Origin: Arthrobacter sp. P2b | GTDB taxonomy: Bacteria; Actinomycetota; Actinomycetes; Actinomycetales; Micrococcaceae | Reading direction: 5' to 3' | DNA length: 64,000 nucleotides | Assembly: GCF_900168295.1 (NCBI RefSeq) | Contig: NZ_FVZL01000012.1 | Coordinates: 38,475 to 102,474, forward strand | Shown here: piece by piece, positions 1 through 8,999 of the stretch | How positions within the stretch are numbered: the stretch's first letter is position 1 | Layout: each line of letters starts with the position of its first letter | Program-made: the position numbers and the translations under genes | The notes under the pieces: model-generated | What the model was told of the DNA's origin: nothing | Database searches by the model: none | Seen by the model: the letters and a program-made list of their open reading frames with translations, nothing else

Positions 1-297
1 GGCGAAGACGGACAGCGCGAAGGTGGTGAGGATGGCCTTGCGCGCCACCTTGAAGCCGTACACCTCGCTGATGACGTCACCCAGGATGTACGCCAGCGGG
101 AAGAGGAAGAAGCCGCCGTCGGTGACGATGGGCCCGATGGCAACGCCCTTGGACGCCCCGATGTTGGACAGGATCAGCACCACCGCCATGAAGGCCAGCA
201 TGATCCCGAAGTACGGGGACCCGATGGATGCGAACCTGGCCGCGGGTCCGGAGGGAGTTGTTTCAGGCAGGGCGTCCTGGCCGGAGGGAGAAGACAT
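1..297 (-). CDS. Queuosine precursor transporter (YhhQ/VUT family), 5' part only
   Basis: The first 99 codons of a gene that runs off the left edge, starting with the ATG at 297. After about 25 hydrophilic residues come membrane segments with the family signature LSNIGASKGVAIG, then FFLFPLAYILGDVISEVYGF. The acidic pair in LGDVISEVYG is typical of the VUT/YhhQ integral membrane proteins that import 7-deazaguanine precursors (preQ0/preQ1) for tRNA queuosine. It is transcribed divergently from the TetR gene at 485. The palindromes at 427-470 lie between them, so this regulator may control the transporter (inference). The product is seen only in part, but the visible motif is strong. Confidence 0.88.
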   Translation of the reverse strand, partial: MSSPSGQDALPETTPSGPAARFASIGSPYFGIMLAFMAVVLILSNIGASKGVAIGPIVTDGGFFLFPLAYILGDVISEVYGFKVARKAILTTFALSVFA

Positions 298-426
298 GAG
301 GGAGTCCGTTCAAAGTGGTTCGCTCGGCACCCGGATTGCTGGAAGGAGGCCGGCTGTATTAGCACTGTCGGCCTATTCTCCCACCCGTGCCGCTGAAGGC
401 AGTATCAGTGAAGGCAGGCATAAAAC

Positions 427-470
427 TGAACATGTTCAAACACATGTCATAATATTCTTGAACACGTTCA
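427..470. promoter_or_regulatory. Paired palindromic operators upstream of the TetR gene
   Basis: Two 12-bp palindromes lie between the divergent transporter and TetR genes. TGAACATGTTCA (427-438) is perfect and TGAACACGTTCA (459-470) differs at one base. Their centres are 32 bp apart, about three helical turns, so two dimers would bind the same DNA face. The second ends 14 bp before the TetR start codon. This is the usual layout of an autoregulatory TetR operator. Binding is inferred. Confidence 0.65.
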
Positions 471-484
471 AAATGGGGGCAAGG

Positions 485-1141
485 ATGACGGACAAAAGCG
501 GGCAGACCAGGCAGTTGGTGGCCGATGTGGCGCTGCGGATGTTCCGCGAGGTTGGTTTCGCCAAGACCACCATGCGCGCCATCGCGGCAGAGGCGGGCGT
601 CTCCGTGGGCAACGCCTACTACTACTTCGCTTCAAAGGACGACCTGGTCCAGGAGCTGTACCTGCAGGTGCAGCAGGAGCATGCGGCACGCGCGCTGTCC
701 GCCATGGAAAACGCCACCGACCTCAGCAGCCGGCTCCGCGCCACCCTTCATGCAGGCCTCGATTCCATGGCCCCGTACCACCGCTTCGGTGCCGACTTCC
801 TCACCACCGCCATCCGGCCCACGTCGCCAGTGAACCCCTTCGCGGCAGGTTCCGCCGCAGCCCGGGAAGCCTCCCTGTCGATCTTCCGGTCGGCGGTGGA
901 GGGCGCGCGGCCGGCAGTTCCCAAGAAGCTTCGCGCCGATCTTCCGGAACTCCTGTGGCTCGGCTACATGGGCGTCACGCTGTTCTGGGTCTACGACACC
1001 TCGGAGGGGCAGCAGCGCACCAGGAAGCTGGTGGACGGCGGCGTCCCGCTGATCGCCAGGGTGCTCTCACTGGCGCGCGTCCCGGGCGTCAGCAAGCTCC
1101 TGGACGATATCCTCAGCCTCAGCCGGAGCATCCGTGCATAG
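485..1141 (+). CDS. TetR/AcrR family transcriptional regulator
   Basis: A 218-aa protein with an N-terminal TetR DNA-binding domain: FREVGFAKTTMRAIAAEAG followed by VSVGNAYYYFASKDDLVQELY, the classic helix-turn-helix with the conserved YYYF recognition helix. The C-terminal two thirds is a helical ligand/dimer domain of unknown specificity. The frame is open far upstream, but the family domain begins just after the ATG at 485, which follows a GGGGG stretch by about 5 nt; the ATG at 473 is an alternative. The palindromes at 427-470 suggest autorepression and possible control of the divergent transporter. The ligand cannot be read from the sequence. Confidence 0.93.
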   Translation: MTDKSGQTRQLVADVALRMFREVGFAKTTMRAIAAEAGVSVGNAYYYFASKDDLVQELYLQVQQEHAARALSAMENATDLSSRLRATLHAGLDSMAPYHRFGADFLTTAIRPTSPVNPFAAGSAAAREASLSIFRSAVEGARPAVPKKLRADLPELLWLGYMGVTLFWVYDTSEGQQRTRKLVDGGVPLIARVLSLARVPGVSKLLDDILSLSRSIRA

Positions 1142-1175
1142 CCGCAAGCCAGCAAAACAATATCGGGGGAAAAGC

Positions 1176-2144
1176 ATGACCAGGACAAAGACCGTGGTGC
1201 TCGCCGGCGCCTCGGGCTTCATTGGAAAGTACCTGCGCGCCCGCTTCGAGCAGGACGGCTGGACGGTGAAAACGGTAGGAAGGGCGCGGACCGGAGGGCG
1301 GCGGCGCACTCCCGGGCGGCCGGGCGCTAACGGCGGCACCACCGGCCGGAAAATAACGCACGCATCCTGGGACGACGACGGCGCCATCACCGAGGTGATT
1401 AACGGCGCCGACCTGGTCATCAACCTCGCCGGACGGTCCGTGTCGTGCCGCTACAACGCGCGGAACAAGGCGGCGATCCTGGGTTCCCGGATCTCCACCA
1501 CCGCGGCTCTCGGCCGAGCCATCGCCCACTGCCGGCGCCCGCCGTCGACCTGGCTGAATGCCAGCACAGGCACCATCTACCGCGACGCCCGCGACCGCCC
1601 GCAGACGGAATCCGACGGCGAACTGGGGACGGGCTTTTCGGTGGAGGTGGCCCGGGCCTGGGAGGCGGAGCTCGAGGCCGCCGTCACGCCGGTGACCCGG
1701 AAGATTCCGCTCCGCATTGCCATCGTGCTGGGTGCCGGAGGCGGTGCCCTGCGTCCGTTCGCCAACCTCGCGCGGCTGGGACTGGGCGGGCACATGGGCA
1801 ACGGGACGCAGAAGTTCAGCTGGGTGCACGTGGAAGACCTCTACCGGTGCGCCCGTTTCCTGCACGCCCGGACGGACATCACCGGCCCCGTCAACGTGGC
1901 CTCGCCGGATGTGGTGAGCAACCGGGAGCTGATGCAGCTGGTGCGACGCGCGTATGGAGCACGATTCGGCGTTCCCACCCCTGCCTGGCTGCTCCGCGCG
2001 GGCGCCGTCCTGATCCGCACGGAAACGGAGCTGGTGCTCAAGAGCCGCTGGGTCCAGCCGCAGAAGCTGCTGGATTCGGGGTTCGTCTACAGCCAGCCGG
2101 AGCTGGGCAGGGCACTGCTTCAGGTCGCCAAGGGAACAGCGTGA
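1176..2144 (+). CDS. TIGR01777 family epimerase/oxidoreductase (DUF1731)
   Basis: A 322-aa NAD(P)-binding SDR-like protein. The N-terminus has the Rossmann glycine motif GASGFIGKYL. DLVINLAGRSV and the C-terminal region ending in LKSRWVQPQKLLDSGF match the DUF1731 tail that defines the TIGR01777 (YfcH-like) family. Natural substrates of this family are not established. The ATG at 1176 follows GGGGGA by 5 nt. The stop overlaps the GTG of the next gene (GTGA at 2141-2144), so the two are probably translationally coupled. Residues 25-55 are enriched in Arg/Gly/Thr, an unusual low-complexity insert after the first beta strand. Confidence 0.88.
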   Translation: MTRTKTVVLAGASGFIGKYLRARFEQDGWTVKTVGRARTGGRRRTPGRPGANGGTTGRKITHASWDDDGAITEVINGADLVINLAGRSVSCRYNARNKAAILGSRISTTAALGRAIAHCRRPPSTWLNASTGTIYRDARDRPQTESDGELGTGFSVEVARAWEAELEAAVTPVTRKIPLRIAIVLGAGGGALRPFANLARLGLGGHMGNGTQKFSWVHVEDLYRCARFLHARTDITGPVNVASPDVVSNRELMQLVRRAYGARFGVPTPAWLLRAGAVLIRTETELVLKSRWVQPQKLLDSGFVYSQPELGRALLQVAKGTA

Positions 2145-2737
2145 GCCGGCCGCGGCGAGTCGTCGTAGGCACGGGCGCGCTGGCGCTGGCGACGTTCGTC
2201 AGCCTGGTGTGCTGCGCCACGGTGCTCGCCTTTCTGGTCGGCAGTTGGATCCCGTGGTGGCAGGCCCTCATGATGACGGTGATCTGGGGAGTGCTGCCGT
2301 CCATCGCCCTGGCCTTCTGCCTGGGCGTACCCCTGGCCATGCTGCTCCAGCCGGTCCGGAACCAGTGGCTGCACGTTGCCGCCTTTGCAGGATTGGGAGT
2401 GGTGCTGGGGATCGCCTTCGCGCTGCTGGCCTCCGGCCCCGCGCCCCGGACGGACTACGTGCTGACGTTCGCCGCCACCGCCGCGCTCACGTGCGGCGGC
2501 GCCCTCGCCGTCGGCCGGCTGTCCATCTGGCGGCTGGTGCGCCTCGACCAGGATGGGACAGCCCGGGATGGCACAGTCCGGGACGCCACCGCCCATGATG
2601 GCGCACCGGATAGCGCGGACCAGGTCAGCGCCAGCCAGGACGGCGGAAACCAGCAGGGCAAGGTACCCCAGAACCCCACAGTCCAGGACGAGCCCAGTAT
2701 TGATCTGCAGACCAACCAGGACCGCTTTCAGAACTAA
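2141..2737 (+). CDS. Hypothetical four-helix membrane protein
   Basis: A 198-aa protein starting at a GTG that overlaps the upstream stop. Four hydrophobic segments are visible in the first 130 residues ([77 protein letters not shown]). The last 60 residues are hydrophilic, rich in Asp, Gln and Asn, and carry a decayed short repeat ([18 protein letters not shown]). I recognise no family. The overlap with the epimerase suggests a shared transcript. It ends about 90 bp before the kinase gene. Confidence 0.75.
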   Translation: MSRPRRVVVGTGALALATFVSLVCCATVLAFLVGSWIPWWQALMMTVIWGVLPSIALAFCLGVPLAMLLQPVRNQWLHVAAFAGLGVVLGIAFALLASGPAPRTDYVLTFAATAALTCGGALAVGRLSIWRLVRLDQDGTARDGTVRDATAHDGAPDSADQVSASQDGGNQQGKVPQNPTVQDEPSIDLQTNQDRFQN

Positions 2738-2824
2738 ACCCTTGTGGCCCTGAACACCCCTCGCCGGCACCGGCTGTACGGCCACACAAGGAAATTGCCC
2801 GACGGCGGATGGCAGGATGGGGGC

Positions 2825-3682
2825 ATGACTTCCGTTTCCGCTGATGCAACGCAGACCGTCACCAGCCCGGCCGTGGTCCTCACCATCGCCGGCTCCGAAG
2901 CCACCGGCGGCGCCGGTGCCCAGGCCGACCTGAAGACCTTCCAGGAGCTCGGCGTCTTCGGCATCGCCAACCTGACCTGCATCGTCTCGTTCAACCCGAA
3001 CGACAGCTGGAACCACCGCTTCGTGCCGGTGGACCAGCAGGTGATTGCCCACCAGCTGGAGGCAACGACGGCGGCGTATGGTCCGTCGTCGGGCGCTCCG
3101 TCAGTGCTGGACACCGTGAAGATCGGCATGCTGGGCAGCCCGGCCACCATCGCCACCGTTGCCGGCGCCCTGAGGGACAACCGGTTTTCCAACGTGGTCC
3201 TGGATCCGGTGCTGATCTGCAAAGGCCAGGAGCCCGGCCACGCGCTGGACACGGACCAGGCCCTCAAGGCGCAGATCCTGCCGCTGGCCACCTTCGTGAC
3301 GCCCAACCATTTCGAGGCGGAGTCGCTGTCCGGGCTCGAGATCAACGACGTCGAATCCCTCAAGGCAGCCGCCGTCCGCATCCACGAACTCAGCGGCGCA
3401 GCAGTCCTGGCGAAGGGCGGGGTCCGGCTGGACGGCCCGGACGCCGTCGACGTCTTCTACGACGGCCAGACGCTGGAGGTCCTGAGCGCCCCGAAGGTGG
3501 GCGAGGTGGCCGTGTCCGGAGCAGGTTGCTCGCTGGCCGCCGCCGTCACCGCCGAGCTGGCCAAGGGTGCCTCCCCCCTGGAAGCGGCCCGGACCGCCAA
3601 GGAATTCGTCACCGCGGGGATCCGCAACCGGGTAGCGTCAGGCGCGCCCTTCGATGCCCTGTGGCAGGGCGGGGCCCGCTAG
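2825..3682 (+). CDS. pdxK: Pyridoxine/hydroxymethylpyrimidine kinase (ThiD-like PdxK)
   Basis: A 285-aa ribokinase-fold kinase. The N-terminal [20 protein letters not shown] corresponds to the ThiD substrate signature (GSDxSGGAGIQAD). KIGMLG and LDPVLICK follow in the usual order, and the C-terminal [16 protein letters not shown] is the anion-hole/catalytic motif. The GAGC form, in place of GTGDT, is typical of the Bacillus/Staphylococcus ThiD-like enzymes that act as pyridoxine/pyridoxal kinases, so vitamin B6 salvage is preferred over thiamine synthesis (inference from the family). No thi or pdx genes are nearby. The ATG at 2825 follows AGGATGGGGG. Confidence 0.85.
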   Translation: MTSVSADATQTVTSPAVVLTIAGSEATGGAGAQADLKTFQELGVFGIANLTCIVSFNPNDSWNHRFVPVDQQVIAHQLEATTAAYGPSSGAPSVLDTVKIGMLGSPATIATVAGALRDNRFSNVVLDPVLICKGQEPGHALDTDQALKAQILPLATFVTPNHFEAESLSGLEINDVESLKAAAVRIHELSGAAVLAKGGVRLDGPDAVDVFYDGQTLEVLSAPKVGEVAVSGAGCSLAAAVTAELAKGASPLEAARTAKEFVTAGIRNRVASGAPFDALWQGGAR

Positions 3683-3706
3683 GACACGCCAAACGGACGG
3701 CCGGCA

Positions 3707-5008
3707 TCAGGAGCGCGGGTCCGCCACCTTGCCCATAAAGAGCGGCAGCCCCGTCTCTGTGTGGATGATCTGGTAGTGGAAGGGCCGGTCAAAGACGATC
3801 GACACGTCCGGCTGAAGCGTGCCACTGACGGCCTGCGCATTGATCTGGGTGACCGCAGCGGCCACGGTCCCCTTCTCGGCAACCGTGATGTTGGCCGCCT
3901 GGGCGGCCTGCGTGATCTTCATCCCGGACTGGATCGCGTCAAAGTCTTCGGCGGTGTTGAGGGTGTTGTGCAGGCCCATGGCTCCCAGGACTTCCCGCAG
4001 GTCGAAGCTGGTTTTATGGTCCCAGCGGGGCAGGGTGATGTGCACGGGCTGGATGGCCGCCGCATCCAGCGCGGCCGACAGCCGGGAGAGCTGTTCCGCC
4101 GTCACCGCACTGCCGGCGGGGGGACCGGCGGCAGTGTCCGCTGGCAGGACAAGGCGCATCACGGCCCCTTCCGCATAGGGAAGGTCAACCGCCTGCCACC
4201 CCTCCCCCGCGGCGTATTTCATGTCCACGGTCTGCCCCATGGTGGGAACGTTGACCACTTCCCCGGTTCCCGTCGTGAAGGGCCGGTCAAGCGTCCGGGA
4301 GGGGTCGAAGGGGGTGTTCCAGGCGGCGGCGAAGTAGATGGCGTTGAGGATGCTGAAGGTGTTCTTCGGATCAAAAGCAGCAGGCGCCTTCTTGATGCGG
4401 CCACCGGTATTCCGGTCCACCCAGGCGTCGATGGCGGGTTCCGTGGTGTCCCGGTCGCGGAAATCCACTTTGTGGACACCGGTGCCGTAATGACGGGCCA
4501 GGGTGTCCAGGTAGTCCGGTCCCGTGGGGGTGTTGATGTCCAGGAAGAGTCCGCTCGCCGAGTGGATGACGGGCTTCCGCGGCGGGTTGTCCTCATCAAC
4601 GGCACCGGGATCGCCGTCGTAGCGTTCGACGGCGGCCAGCATGGCATTGGCGGCTTCGTCCCGGTTGGTGGGCGGCAGGGCCAGGATGCGGTCCAGTTCC
4701 GCGGCGGTTTCACCGGCCGCTCCGGCCCGGAGCATCACCAGGGCGGTGAGCAGGCTGCCCGGTGAGGCGACCACGTTCCCGGCGGTGCCGTCCCCGCCGT
4801 CGGACAGGAGGGCCTCCCCCAGCGCGTAGGCCGAGGAGCGCAGGGAATCAAGCTCCCGCGGGTAGGCGGCAGTGTCCACGGAGGCCCGCTCGACCCCCGG
4901 CGCGGTCACCATCTCGGGCGGGGATGCCGAACACGCGGTAAGCGCAACCACAACGCCGAGCGCCGCGAAGCCGGCCCGCCGCGGCACCTTTGCGTGGTTT
5001 GTGAGCAA
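3707..5008 (-). CDS. Serpin family lipoprotein (protease inhibitor)
   Basis: A serpin of over 400 aa with full-length features: NVVASPGSLLTALVMLRAGAAG (helix B region), LNAIYFAAAWNTPFD, the breach-region strand, and the reactive-centre hinge EKGTVAAAVT with small residues where loop insertion needs them, which predicts an inhibitory serpin. Counting from the hinge puts P1-P1' near Val-Ser (inference). The N-terminus has a hydrophobic stretch ending in the lipobox LTAC, so it should be anchored outside the membrane. The start is uncertain: TTG at 5008 has GGGAA upstream and gives a normal signal peptide; GTG at 4987 and GTG at 5086 are alternatives. It is convergent with the kinase gene. Confidence 0.88.
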   Translation of the reverse strand: MLTNHAKVPRRAGFAALGVVVALTACSASPPEMVTAPGVERASVDTAAYPRELDSLRSSAYALGEALLSDGGDGTAGNVVASPGSLLTALVMLRAGAAGETAAELDRILALPPTNRDEAANAMLAAVERYDGDPGAVDEDNPPRKPVIHSASGLFLDINTPTGPDYLDTLARHYGTGVHKVDFRDRDTTEPAIDAWVDRNTGGRIKKAPAAFDPKNTFSILNAIYFAAAWNTPFDPSRTLDRPFTTGTGEVVNVPTMGQTVDMKYAAGEGWQAVDLPYAEGAVMRLVLPADTAAGPPAGSAVTAEQLSRLSAALDAAAIQPVHITLPRWDHKTSFDLREVLGAMGLHNTLNTAEDFDAIQSGMKITQAAQAANITVAEKGTVAAAVTQINAQAVSGTLQPDVSIVFDRPFHYQIIHTETGLPLFMGKVADPRS

Positions 5009-5236
5009 AGTTTCCCAGGACTTCCAGCCGCTGCATGAGTCCAGTGAAGCAGCCAGACCGGAAGGTAGCGATGCCGGCCGGGTCACGGTTTGCCGTCGTT
5101 TCGGTCACGCCCAGCCAGGGCCGAACAGGGTGCGGAGGTCAGCTGCGGGCAGCTTCAGGTAGGGCGGGACGGCACGACGGCGAAAAGCGGCGCCCGCCCG
5201 GCCTTGCCGGCCAGGGGGAGCCGTCGTCGGGCTAAG

Positions 5237-6643
5237 TCAGCGCCTGGCACCCACCACCGTGTCGGCGTCGTCCGTCTTGGCCGCAGCCCAGGCATCGCCC
5301 TGTTCCTTGTCCAGGTGCGTGGACTTCTTGTTCTTGAGCGCGAAGATGTAGACCACCAGCGAAACGGCGATGGCCACGGTGACGTAGGTGAAGAACAGGT
5401 CCACCTGGCCGGCCTTCTGCAGCGCCGCGCCGATCAGCGGAACCGTGCCGCCGAACAGCGAGTTTGCGATCGCGTAGCCCAGCCCGACCCCGAGTGCCCG
5501 GATGGACGCCGGGAAGAGCTCGGCCTTCACCAGCGCGTTGATGGAGGTGTAGCCGCCCACCACCAGCAGGCCGCCCATCATGAGCAGGAACGCCGTAAAC
5601 GGATCCTTGGTGCCGGACAGTGTGGAGAGCAGCGGCCAGGTGAACAGCACGCCGGTGATGCCGAACCAGAGGAGCAACGGCTTGCGGCCCACCTTGTCCG
5701 AGATGATGCCGTAGACGGGCTGCAGCAGCATGAAGATGAACAATGCCCAGAAGTTGATGACGGAGGTATCGGTCTTGGCGATGCCGGACGTATCGTTCAT
5801 GAACTTCAGGATGAAGTTGGTGTAGGTGTAGAAGGCAACGGTTCCGCCCAGGGTGACGCCGATGCAGATCAGCAGCGGACGCCAGTGGCTGGTGAAGAGC
5901 AGCTTGAGGGTTCCGGGCTGCGCCTCGCCGGCAGCCGGAACGTGTGCGGCGCGGATCTGGTCCGCGGAGACCGTCTCCTCCATGGAGCGGCGCAGCCAGA
6001 GCACCACCAGGGCCGCGACGCCACCCAGCGCGAACGGAATACGCCAGCCCCATTCGGTGAGGGCATCATTGCCGATGCTGTTCTGCAGGATCACCAGGAC
6101 CAACAGGGCCAGCATCTGCCCGCCCACCAGGGTCACGTACTGGAAACTGGAGAAGAAACCGCGCCGCCTGGACGTTGCCGCTTCGGACATGTAGGTGGCG
6201 CTGGTGCCGTACTCGCCGCCCACGGAGAAGCCCTGCAGCAGGCGGACCAGCACCAGCAGGACCATGGCCCAGATGCCGATGACGTCCTGGGTGGGCAGCA
6301 CCGCGATGGCAAAGGAGCCGGCGGACATCAGCGTCACGCTCAGGGTCAGGGCGGCTTTGCGGCCGTTGCGGTCCGCGTACCTGCCGAAGAACCAGGCACC
6401 GATGGGGCGCATGAGGAACGACGTCGAGAAGACGGCCATTGCCTCAAGTCCAGCCTGCAGGTCGTCAGTGGAGCTGAAGAAGTGGGCCTGGAAGTAGGCC
6501 GCGAAGACGGTGTAGACGTAGAGGTCGTACCACTCTACGAGGTTGCCGGCGGAACCTTTGAGGATATTTCCCACGGCCCTGCGGGTCTGTGCTGCCTCCG
6601 TCGGGGCTGCCTCGCTGAGAGGCGCTGCTTGTTGGGTGCTCAT
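5237..6643 (-). CDS. MHS-family carboxylate/H+ symporter (KgtP/ShiA-like MFS transporter)
   Basis: A 468-aa, 12-helix major facilitator. GNLVEWYDLYVYTVFAAYF, SFLMRPIGAWFFGRYADRNGRK and LLVLVRLLQGFSVGGEYGTSATYMSE are diagnostic of the metabolite:H+ symporter family, which carries alpha-ketoglutarate, citrate, shikimate or related acids. ISDKVGRKPLL is the second MFS loop motif. The substrate cannot be fixed by reading, but the divergent TAXI/two-component operon and the nearby glyoxylate shunt genes point to a di- or tricarboxylate (inference). The intergenic region (6644-6879) probably carries both promoters. Confidence 0.92.
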   Translation of the reverse strand: MSTQQAAPLSEAAPTEAAQTRRAVGNILKGSAGNLVEWYDLYVYTVFAAYFQAHFFSSTDDLQAGLEAMAVFSTSFLMRPIGAWFFGRYADRNGRKAALTLSVTLMSAGSFAIAVLPTQDVIGIWAMVLLVLVRLLQGFSVGGEYGTSATYMSEAATSRRRGFFSSFQYVTLVGGQMLALLVLVILQNSIGNDALTEWGWRIPFALGGVAALVVLWLRRSMEETVSADQIRAAHVPAAGEAQPGTLKLLFTSHWRPLLICIGVTLGGTVAFYTYTNFILKFMNDTSGIAKTDTSVINFWALFIFMLLQPVYGIISDKVGRKPLLLWFGITGVLFTWPLLSTLSGTKDPFTAFLLMMGGLLVVGGYTSINALVKAELFPASIRALGVGLGYAIANSLFGGTVPLIGAALQKAGQVDLFFTYVTVAIAVSLVVYIFALKNKKSTHLDKEQGDAWAAAKTDDADTVVGARR

Positions 6644-6741
6644 CGATGAACCTTCCTTGGCGTGAACAGTCTCCCGAAAGCGCGGAGGACCCCCACCAAA
6701 ATATGGGTGATCCAGGGCACAGCCAACGTGGCAGCGGCTTT

Positions 6742-6758
6742 CCTAACACTTCCTTAGG
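6742..6758. promoter_or_regulatory. Inverted repeat between the symporter and two-component genes
   Basis: CCTAA-N7-TTAGG lies in the 236-bp divergent region, about 100 bp upstream of the symporter start and 120 bp upstream of the response regulator. It is a candidate site for that OmpR-type regulator, although OmpR-family sites are more often direct repeats. No clear -35/-10 pair stands out nearby. Confidence 0.3.
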
Positions 6759-6879
6759 TTTTGGTCCGAAAACCCGTGCCCGTCCCGCCCGGCCTCCGCC
6801 CGGCCGGGCAAAAACGTCCGCCAGGCGGTAGTCTCCACAAACGGGGGGATGGCGCAGCCCCGCAGCGAAGGACAGGAAC

Positions 6880-7554
6880 ATGGCAATGGAAGTGCTCATC
6901 GTCGAGGACGACGACGCCATGGCCGGTGCCCTCGCGGCCGGTGTCGGGACAGCGGGACTGAAGGCAACCAGGGTTTCCCGTGGCGCCGATGCCCTGCTGG
7001 CGCACCGCCGTTTCCAGGTGATCCTCCTTGACCTGGGGCTTCCGGACATGGACGGGCTGGAGGTGCTGCGGAAACTCCGCCAGGTAACGGACTGCCCCAT
7101 CCTCATCCTCACCGCGCGCGACGACGAACGCAGCGTGGTGCTTGGCCTCCGTTCCGGAGCGGATGACTACCTGGTCAAACCGGTCAAGCTGGTGGAACTG
7201 CTGGCCAGGATCGAAGCGGTCACCCGGCGGGTGGGGCGCGGCAGCGCAGCAACGCCGGGCACCATTGTCCTGGACGACCTCACGATCGACCTGGACCGGC
7301 GGACAGCAGCGAAGAATGCAGAGGTGCTTCCGCTGACCGCCACCGAATTCGAGCTGCTGGCCCTGCTCGCCCGGAATGCTGGCTCCGTGGTGACGCGGGA
7401 GCAGATCCTTGACGCTCTGTGGGGTGACGCCTTCCTCGCCTCATCCCGTTCGCTGGACGTCCATCTCACCGGGCTCCGGGCCAAGCTGCAGAAGCCCGGG
7501 TTCATCATCAACGTCCGGGGCGTGGGCTACCGGGTGGAAGCGGATACCGCGTGA
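6880..7554 (+). CDS. OmpR-family two-component response regulator
   Basis: A 224-aa protein. Residues 1-120 are a receiver domain with the acidic pocket (VEDDD), phospho-acceptor Asp51 in LLDLGLPD, a Thr in LTARDD and Lys in LVKPVKL. Residues 130-222 are a winged-helix DNA-binding domain (LTATEFELLALLARNAG, then SLDVHLTGLRAKL and IINVRGVGYRVE). The ATG at 6880 follows AGGACAGGAAC; an in-frame ATG two codons later is possible. Its stop overlaps the kinase GTG (GTGA). It probably regulates the divergent symporter and its own operon (inference). Confidence 0.95.
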   Translation: MAMEVLIVEDDDAMAGALAAGVGTAGLKATRVSRGADALLAHRRFQVILLDLGLPDMDGLEVLRKLRQVTDCPILILTARDDERSVVLGLRSGADDYLVKPVKLVELLARIEAVTRRVGRGSAATPGTIVLDDLTIDLDRRTAAKNAEVLPLTATEFELLALLARNAGSVVTREQILDALWGDAFLASSRSLDVHLTGLRAKLQKPGFIINVRGVGYRVEADTA

Positions 7555-8999
7555 GGCTGCGCGTCCTCGGGGTCCTCAGTGTGCTCTGCCTGCTGGTGGT
7601 CTTCCTGGTCTCCGGCACCATCCTGGGCTCTGCTGCCCGCGAACTGACGCAGGAAGTCCAGATCAACCGGGCAGCGTCCCTGAACCGGCTGGCCCAGGTG
7701 GCCTTCGACGCGGCGACCGACGGTGATACCGTGCGGCTGCAGCGGGAAATGGACACCTACTCCAGCCTCTACGGCGAAGGCATTGTGGTGCGGCTGCAGC
7801 AGGGCATCCTGCGCTCCGGGGGCCTGAGTGAGGAGCGCACCGACGTGCAGGACGCCCTGTCCCTCGCCGGGCTCAACGTCAGTGACACGGATCTCGCCCC
7901 ATTGGAGCCTTTCGGGTCCGGCTCGGAACTCATTTTCCGTTCCTTTGGCAGCGCCAGCCAGGTCCTGGGCGGCGTCGTCCTGGACGTGGACCTCGACACT
8001 GCCCGCAACAAGCTCCGCGGGCGTTGGCTCGCGGTGGCGGTTGCCGCCGTCGCCCTTGCCGCGGTACTCCTGCTGGCCGCGGCCCGGGTGACCGGGTGGG
8101 TGCTCCGTCCTGTCCTTCGCCTGAATTCGGCGGTCACCGAGCTGGCGAAGACGGGACGGGCGGGGCGCCTGCCGGAGGACGGGCCGCCGGAACTCCGCGA
8201 GTTGAGCCGGTCCTTCACCGCGATGGCCCGCACCGTGAGCGCCAGCATCGAGTCGCAGCGCCAGCTGATCGCGGATACCTCGCACCAGCTGCGGAACCCC
8301 ATCGGTGCCCTCAGGCTGCGGCTGGACGTACTCCAGCTTGAGCTGAAAAATGCCCGGGAGCACGACGCCGCCGCCAGCGCGGTGGCGGAGCTGGAGCGGG
8401 TGGAGGAGATCCTGGACGGAGTCCTGAAACTTGCCGCTGCCGAGCACCGGGCGTCCGAGGACTCCGCCCGTTCGTTCAGCAGTCCGGGCGTCCGGCCGCC
8501 CGCCGAACCGGTGGATCCGTATCCCGTTCTGCAGGGCGAGGTGGAGCGGGCAGCTCCGGCGGCGGAGCGTGCAGGGTGCCGCCTTGTCCTGCTGCCGCCT
8601 CCCTCCCCGCCGGCACTGGTTGCCTGCCAGCCGGCGGAGCTTGCCCAGATGGCCGGCGAGCTCCTCACCAACGCGGTCAAGTACGCCCCCGGTGCCACGG
8701 TGACAGCTGCGGTGCGGGTTCGGGCGGGCACGGCAGCAGTGGAAATATCCGACGACGGCCCCGGGCTTTCCGAGCAGGAGCGCGCCGCCGCTGCGACGCG
8801 GTTTTGGCGCTCACCCCGGCATTCCTCGGTCCGTGGGACCGGGCTGGGCATCACCATCGTGGGCGAGCTGGCGGCGGCGAACGGCGGCCGGTTGGTGCTT
8901 GCTTCGGCAACACCGCAGGGCCTGTCCGCCCGCCTCGAGTTTCCTGCTCCCCCGCCTGGCTACCATCCGGAATCCGGAGGAGGTGAGGTGCGTGGTTGA
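7551..8999 (+). CDS. Sensor histidine kinase
   Basis: A 482-aa kinase starting at the GTG overlapping the regulator stop. A transmembrane segment at residues 2-25 and another around 160-187 flank an extracytoplasmic domain of about 135 residues. A HAMP-like linker follows, then a HisKA domain with phospho-acceptor His245 in DTSHQLRNPIGALRLRLDVL, and an ATPase domain with the N box LLTNAVKYA, G1 box ISDDGPGLS and G2 box RGTGLGITIVGEL. The 3' end overlaps the TAXI gene by 8 nt. The short outer domain could bind the co-expressed TAXI protein rather than a free ligand (inference). Confidence 0.95.
   Translation: MRLRVLGVLSVLCLLVVFLVSGTILGSAARELTQEVQINRAASLNRLAQVAFDAATDGDTVRLQREMDTYSSLYGEGIVVRLQQGILRSGGLSEERTDVQDALSLAGLNVSDTDLAPLEPFGSGSELIFRSFGSASQVLGGVVLDVDLDTARNKLRGRWLAVAVAAVALAAVLLLAAARVTGWVLRPVLRLNSAVTELAKTGRAGRLPEDGPPELRELSRSFTAMARTVSASIESQRQLIADTSHQLRNPIGALRLRLDVLQLELKNAREHDAAASAVAELERVEEILDGVLKLAAAEHRASEDSARSFSSPGVRPPAEPVDPYPVLQGEVERAAPAAERAGCRLVLLPPPSPPALVACQPAELAQMAGELLTNAVKYAPGATVTAAVRVRAGTAAVEISDDGPGLSEQERAAAATRFWRSPRHSSVRGTGLGITIVGELAAANGGRLVLASATPQGLSARLEFPAPPPGYHPESGGGEVRG

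Noticed and set aside
5090..6649. Long open frame of about 519 codons opposite the MHS transporter
   Set aside because: It is antisense to a clear transporter, its composition (Gln, His, Asp, Arg-rich with no fold) is typical of a GC-rich shadow frame, and it has no family motif.
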